Shown: piece after piece, positions 60,280 through 64,000 of the stretch
Layout: the number at the start of each line of letters is the position of its first letter
Numbering within the stretch: position 1 is the stretch's first letter
Source of the DNA: Candidatus Aalborgiella aggregata
GTDB taxonomy: Bacteria; Pseudomonadota; Gammaproteobacteria; Burkholderiales; Burkholderiaceae_C
DNA: 64,000 bases
Direction: 5' to 3'
Assembly: GCA_016705065.1 (NCBI GenBank)
Contig: JADIYY010000003.1
Location: 124,001-188,000 of the forward strand
Notes under the pieces: model-generated
Seen by the model: the letters and a program-made list of their open reading frames with translations, nothing else
Told to the model about the DNA's origin: nothing
The model's database searches: none
Program-made: the position numbers and the translations under genes

Positions 60280-61884
60280 TTATTTTGCAGCCTTATTCAC
60301 TTTGATGAATTTCCAGGGCATGTAATTGTCTGGATACTGTACAACTTCAACAGATTTTTTGGAACCCCAGCTCAAAGCTTGTTGGTGCAAAGGCAAGTGA
60401 CCAACATCATCTTGGTGAATTTTGATGGCTTCGCGAATCATGGCATCACGCTTGGTTTGATCGATTTCAGAAGCGAGCTTAGTGGTCAAATCATCCACCT
60501 TTGGATTGCTGTAGGCACCCAAGTTAAATTGACCGCGACCACCATCGCCAGGGGAAGACATGATTGGGTAAAGCACGTTGTGCGCATCACCCGTTGAACT
60601 GGTCCAACCCAACATATAAAAGCTGGTGTTACGGCTCAGCACTTTAGGGAAATAGGTTCCTTTGGTTTCAGCCTCAAGGTTCACCTTGACACCAATTTTT
60701 GACAAATTGGCAGCCACAGCTTGGCAAATTTCGCCGTCGTTCACATAGCGGTCATTTGGGCAATTCAACTTCACCTCAAACCCAGCTCCATAACCCGCAT
60801 CAGCAAGCAGCTTTTTAGCTGCTTCTACATCATAGGGAAAACGGGTCGCCAAGTCTGCTGCATAACCCTTCACTTGTGGTGGTATCAGCGTTGCAGAAGG
60901 CACTGCCGCACCGCGCATGACTGTTTTCTTAATGCCTTCTATGTCAATCGCTTGATAAAAGGCTTTGCGTACACGTACGTCTTTGAAAGGGTTTTTGCCT
61001 TTCACGCTGGAATATTGCAATTCATCGCGTTTTTGGTCCATGCCCAAGAATATGATGCGCGACTCTGGGCCTTGCAACACTTTGAGATTGGGGTTGCCAT
61101 TCACACGCGCCACGTCTTGTACTGGCACGGGTTCCATGACATCGATCTCACCTGACAACAAAGCCGCTACACGGGTGCTGTCATTGCCAATCGGTGTAAA
61201 GATCACTTCTTCCACATTGCCTTCAAATTTACCCCAATAGTTGCCGTTGCGTGTAAAGGTGGAGCGAACATTGGGTTGGCGCTCACGTGCGCGGTAGGGG
61301 CCTGTGCCGTTGGCTTTGAAAGATGCGATGTTCTCAATGCCTTTGCGCCTGTCCACGGGTTTGGTAGAACCATTCGATTCACACCATTTTTTGCTCATGA
61401 TCATCCAGCTGTATAGGCGCTCGGGCAAAATCGGAAAGGGTGCTGTGAGCACAAAGTCAACGGCGTGGTCGTTGATCTTCACGATTTCTTTAATTTGACC
61501 CACATAGCTCTTCATATCAGAGCCATCGCCCTTGCTACGCTCATAGCTGAATATGACATCATCAGCGGTGAAGGGTGTGCCGTCGTGAAATTTGACATTC
61601 TTGCGCAGATTGAAACGCCAAACTGTTGGGGACGTTTGCTTCCAATCTGTTGCCAAGGCGGGTTCAAGCTTGTAATTACGATCGCGATAAACCAGTCCTT
61701 CATAGACATTGCCCACCACTGACAGTTGCAGCGATTCATTCAACGAGTGTGGGTCTAACGACAGCGCATCACCTTGGTTCGCCACACGCAGCGTGGCAGC
61801 ATTTGCGTTTTGAATTACCGCTAAATTAATAGCAGTACAGGCAACAATTACGCTGGCAGTAGCCGTTTTTTTCATAAATTTCAT
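60280..61884 (-). CDS. dppA: dipeptide/oligopeptide ABC transporter substrate-binding protein (DppA-like)
   Basis: A 534-aa periplasmic family-5 solute-binding protein. Mature landmarks are RVANQGDALSLDPHSLNE, FNLRKNVKFHDGTPFTADDV and DVRVRKAFYQAIDIEGI. The signal peptide (KFMKKTATASVIVACTAINL) is unusual because residues ~5-24 are encoded by a copy of the dispersed repeat (copy 8). The start at 61884 has AAGGAGAAG seven bases upstream. Dipeptide versus oligopeptide preference cannot be settled. Confidence 0.92.
   Translation of the reverse strand: MKFMKKTATASVIVACTAINLAVIQNANAATLRVANQGDALSLDPHSLNESLQLSVVGNVYEGLVYRDRNYKLEPALATDWKQTSPTVWRFNLRKNVKFHDGTPFTADDVIFSYERSKGDGSDMKSYVGQIKEIVKINDHAVDFVLTAPFPILPERLYSWMIMSKKWCESNGSTKPVDRRKGIENIASFKANGTGPYRARERQPNVRSTFTRNGNYWGKFEGNVEEVIFTPIGNDSTRVAALLSGEIDVMEPVPVQDVARVNGNPNLKVLQGPESRIIFLGMDQKRDELQYSSVKGKNPFKDVRVRKAFYQAIDIEGIKKTVMRGAAVPSATLIPPQVKGYAADLATRFPYDVEAAKKLLADAGYGAGFEVKLNCPNDRYVNDGEICQAVAANLSKIGVKVNLEAETKGTYFPKVLSRNTSFYMLGWTSSTGDAHNVLYPIMSSPGDGGRGQFNLGAYSNPKVDDLTTKLASEIDQTKRDAMIREAIKIHQDDVGHLPLHQQALSWGSKKSVEVVQYPDNYMPWKFIKVNKAAK
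61812..61872 (-). repeat. dispersed repeat, copy 8 (encodes DppA signal-peptide core)
   Basis: The minus strand reads GGCTACTGCCAGCGTAATTG, then TTGCCTG, then TACTGCTATTAATTTAGCGG. It matches copy 4 at most positions of the core. It falls entirely inside the signal peptide, whose frame it leaves open. Confidence 0.85.
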
Positions 61885-61934
61885 GTTACTTCTCCTTTTA
61901 AATCTATCACTTACAAAATCAATTCTCTATCGCT

Positions 61935-63161
61935 TTAATTTTCTTTATGTACCAAAGGCATGGCCTCTTCTATCAAACTGGCATACAAAGCACTGCCCAG
62001 TGGCAACACATCGTCATTAAAATCATAACGGTTGTTGTGCAGCATACATCCATTCACGTTGCCTTGCCCTAAACGCATGTAAGCCCCAGGCACCACTTGC
62101 AGCATGAATGAAAAGTCTTCCCCACCCATGCTCGGTGGCATGTTCCGAATCACCCTGCTCTCCCCAACCAATTTCGCAGCCACATTGGCCGCAAATTCGG
62201 TTTCTGGTTCGGTGTTAACAGTTGCTGGGTAAACACGTTCGTAATTCAACTCAGCGCTTGCTCCAAAACCAGCAGCAATTGATTCGCACAAAGATCGCAG
62301 CCTGCTTTCGACTTTATCTTGCATGCTTTCATGGTAGGTGCGGACTGTGCCAACCAAGGTCACGCTGCCAGGTATCACACTCATGGCACCCGGATTACCA
62401 CCATGGATGGAGCAAATGCTGAGAACCACTTGCTCAATCGCTGCCACATTGCGTGACACAATACTTTGTGCCGCGGTGATGATGTGCGCCGCCACCAACA
62501 CAGGATCAACGCCATTCTGTGGTCGCGCACCGTGTCCGCCTTTGCCGGTTACGACAATCTCAATTCGGTCTACCGCAGCTTGCATAGGGCCGGGAGTTAA
62601 GCCAATGATGCCAACAGGCGTTTCTGGCGAGTTGTGAATAGCGAATGCCGCCTGTGCTGGATATTGGTCAAACAAACCGTCTTGAATCATGGCGCGTGCA
62701 CCTGCAAAGCCTTCTTCGCCGGGTTGAAATACCAAAATCGCTGTGCCATCAAAATTGCGTGTTTCGGCCAAATAGCGTGCAGCCCCCACCAGCATCGCGG
62801 TATGGCCGTCATGTCCACACGCATGCATCAGTCCCGTTTTGCTGGACTTCCAAGCACAGTCGTTTTGCTCTATCAAAGGCAAGGCATCCATGTCGGCCCG
62901 CAATGCAATCATTTGATTCCGAGTATTGGTTTTACCATGCACCACTGCAACCACGCCTGTTTTGCCAAAACCTGTTTGAATCTCATCAACACCGCATAAC
63001 GCCATGGCTTGTTTGACGCGGCCAGAGGTATAAACTTCTTCAAAACCCAATTCGGGATGCGCATGTAAATCACGTCTGAATGCAGTGAGCTCTGGATGAA
63101 ACTGTGCAATGTGAGCAAACGCGCGGCCGTGCGCTGAAGCCATGTTGAACTGCTGCATCAA
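61935..63161 (-). CDS. M20 family amidohydrolase (hippurate hydrolase-like)
   Basis: A 408-aa metal-dependent amidohydrolase. M20 metal ligands are seen in ALRADMDALPL, GLMHACGHDGHTAMLVGAAR and QPGEEGFAGARAM. The dimerisation (lid) domain is central (~185-300). Members cleave N-acyl amino acids or short peptides. The start overlaps the dppB stop (ATGA), so it lies within the transporter operon and probably processes imported substrates. No signal peptide is visible, so it is cytoplasmic. Confidence 0.9.
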   Translation of the reverse strand: MMQQFNMASAHGRAFAHIAQFHPELTAFRRDLHAHPELGFEEVYTSGRVKQAMALCGVDEIQTGFGKTGVVAVVHGKTNTRNQMIALRADMDALPLIEQNDCAWKSSKTGLMHACGHDGHTAMLVGAARYLAETRNFDGTAILVFQPGEEGFAGARAMIQDGLFDQYPAQAAFAIHNSPETPVGIIGLTPGPMQAAVDRIEIVVTGKGGHGARPQNGVDPVLVAAHIITAAQSIVSRNVAAIEQVVLSICSIHGGNPGAMSVIPGSVTLVGTVRTYHESMQDKVESRLRSLCESIAAGFGASAELNYERVYPATVNTEPETEFAANVAAKLVGESRVIRNMPPSMGGEDFSFMLQVVPGAYMRLGQGNVNGCMLHNNRYDFNDDVLPLGSALYASLIEEAMPLVHKEN

Positions 63162-64000
63162 TGACCACTTCCAGTACTGAAACTCAAACGTGGATCTACT
63201 ACAAAGTACAGCAGATCAACCGCCAAATTGATAACAACAAATATCAGTGCTGTTAAACACAAATAGGCGGCCATGACCGGAATATCGGCGAATGTGACGG
63301 CCTGTATAAATAACAAACCCATGCCAGGCCATTGAAATACGGTTTCAGTGATGATGGCAAAGGCTATCAATGCGCCTAATTGCAATCCCGTTATGGTCAT
63401 CACTGGGACCAAGGTATTTTTGAGTGCATGCCCAAAGTGAATGGCGCGGTTTGACAAACCTCTAGCACGTGCGAACTTGATATAGTCAGTGCGCAACACT
63501 TCCAACATTTCAGCACGGACTAGGCGCATGATGAGTGTCAATTGGAAAATGGTCAGGGTGATGGCAGGTAATATCAAATGCTTCAAGCCATCCCAAGTTA
63601 AAAAGCCTGTACTCCACCAACCTATTTGCACCGTTTCGCCTCGACCAAAGCTAGGCAGCCAGCCCAACCACACTGAAAAAACCAAGATAAGCAAAATGCC
63701 AATCAAAAAGGTAGGTAAAGAAACACCCAAAAGCGACATAGTCATCATGGTTTGGGTGGCAAAGGTGCCACGTCGCAGCGCAGCATAAACGCCCATAGGC
63801 ACACCCACAATGAGGGCCAGCATCGCGGCCGCTAGCGATAACTCAATCGTTGCCGGAAAACGTTCACCAATGAGTCGCGACACTTTCGCCCCTTGCCGCA
63901 AACTGATGCCGAAGTCACCTTGGACAGCATTGCCAAGAAAATGCCAATACTGCACCACAAAAGGTTTATCCAAACGCAAATCCGCACGCAGTTGCGCAAT
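63158..64000 (-). CDS. dppB: dipeptide/oligopeptide ABC transporter permease (DppB-like), 5' end beyond the window
   Basis: This permease is incomplete. Reading runs unbroken to the window edge, so the true start lies beyond 64000, and the ATG at 63979 is internal. Landmarks are KPFVVQYWHFLGNAVQGDFG, the EAA loop YIKFARARGLSNRAIHF, and ETVFQWPGMGLLFIQAVTFA near the end. It is the first of the visible dpp genes and is coupled to the M20 gene. Confidence 0.9.
   Translation of the reverse strand: MAQLRADLRLDKPFVVQYWHFLGNAVQGDFGISLRQGAKVSRLIGERFPATIELSLAAAMLALIVGVPMGVYAALRRGTFATQTMMTMSLLGVSLPTFLIGILLILVFSVWLGWLPSFGRGETVQIGWWSTGFLTWDGLKHLILPAITLTIFQLTLIMRLVRAEMLEVLRTDYIKFARARGLSNRAIHFGHALKNTLVPVMTITGLQLGALIAFAIITETVFQWPGMGLLFIQAVTFADIPVMAAYLCLTALIFVVINLAVDLLYFVVDPRLSFSTGSGH

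Overview
The window reads as a bacterial chromosome of the Betaproteobacteria, order Burkholderiales, most likely a low-GC relative of Comamonadaceae. The grounds are the str/S10 ribosomal gene order, the long arginine/proline-rich tail on ribosomal protein S3, and short dispersed repeats of the GGC-CTCTA-GCC type that I associate with that family. The family assignment is an inference.

Layout. 0-2.6 kb: tRNA-His, a damaged cytochrome c' gene, cytochrome b561, a GNAT acetyltransferase and a peroxiredoxin. 2.6-12.9 kb (minus strand): rpsL-rpsG-fusA-tuf-rpsJ-rplC-rplD-rplW-rplB-rpsS-rplV-rpsC-rplP-rpmC-rpsQ, ending in a strong terminator. 13-35 kb (minus strand): a surface-adhesin and glycosylation region with two trimeric autotransporters, a TPR-GT41 (SPINDLY-type) transferase, an HMW1C/NGT-type N-glycosyltransferase, a tandem GT9-like TPR protein, DUF2827 and DUF4254 proteins, two small methyltransferases, FkbM and VanZ. 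A D-Ala-D-Ala carboxypeptidase gene and a detached copy of its 3' end each precede one adhesin. 35-45 kb: slmA, a FAH-family hydrolase, then a TetR regulator divergent from a fatty-acid modification cluster (FAD amine oxidase, DUF1365, Cfa-like, chalcone-isomerase-like, MFS, DUF3833, SDR, NTF2-like). 45-51 kb: cca, a lipoprotein, GST, an NDUFA9-like protein, slt and 5-formyl-THF cyclo-ligase. 51-57 kb: a binding-protein ABC transporter resembling AfuABC, followed by pgi. 57-64 kb: a dipeptide/oligopeptide ABC transporter with an M20 hydrolase, cut by the window edge.

Three things stand out. (1) The first adhesin is built from repeats that carry an N-L-T or N-G-T sequon about every five residues, in the same region as an HMW1C-like N-glycosyltransferase. 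This looks like a dedicated adhesin N-glycosylation system. (2) A ~60-bp dispersed repeat occurs at least eight times. Four copies lie inside open reading frames without breaking them: twice in cca, once in pgi, and once forming the hydrophobic core of the DppA signal peptide. This parallels the protein-coding palindromic elements of Rickettsia. (3) The module dac 3' end - adhesin - TPR glycosyltransferase - methyltransferase seems to be present twice.

Caution on sequence quality. tuf, the DUF3833 gene and cytochrome c' are each broken by single-base indels, mostly in A-runs, and adhesin 1 is broken at irregular repeat junctions. Some of these breaks may be sequencing or assembly errors rather than biology.
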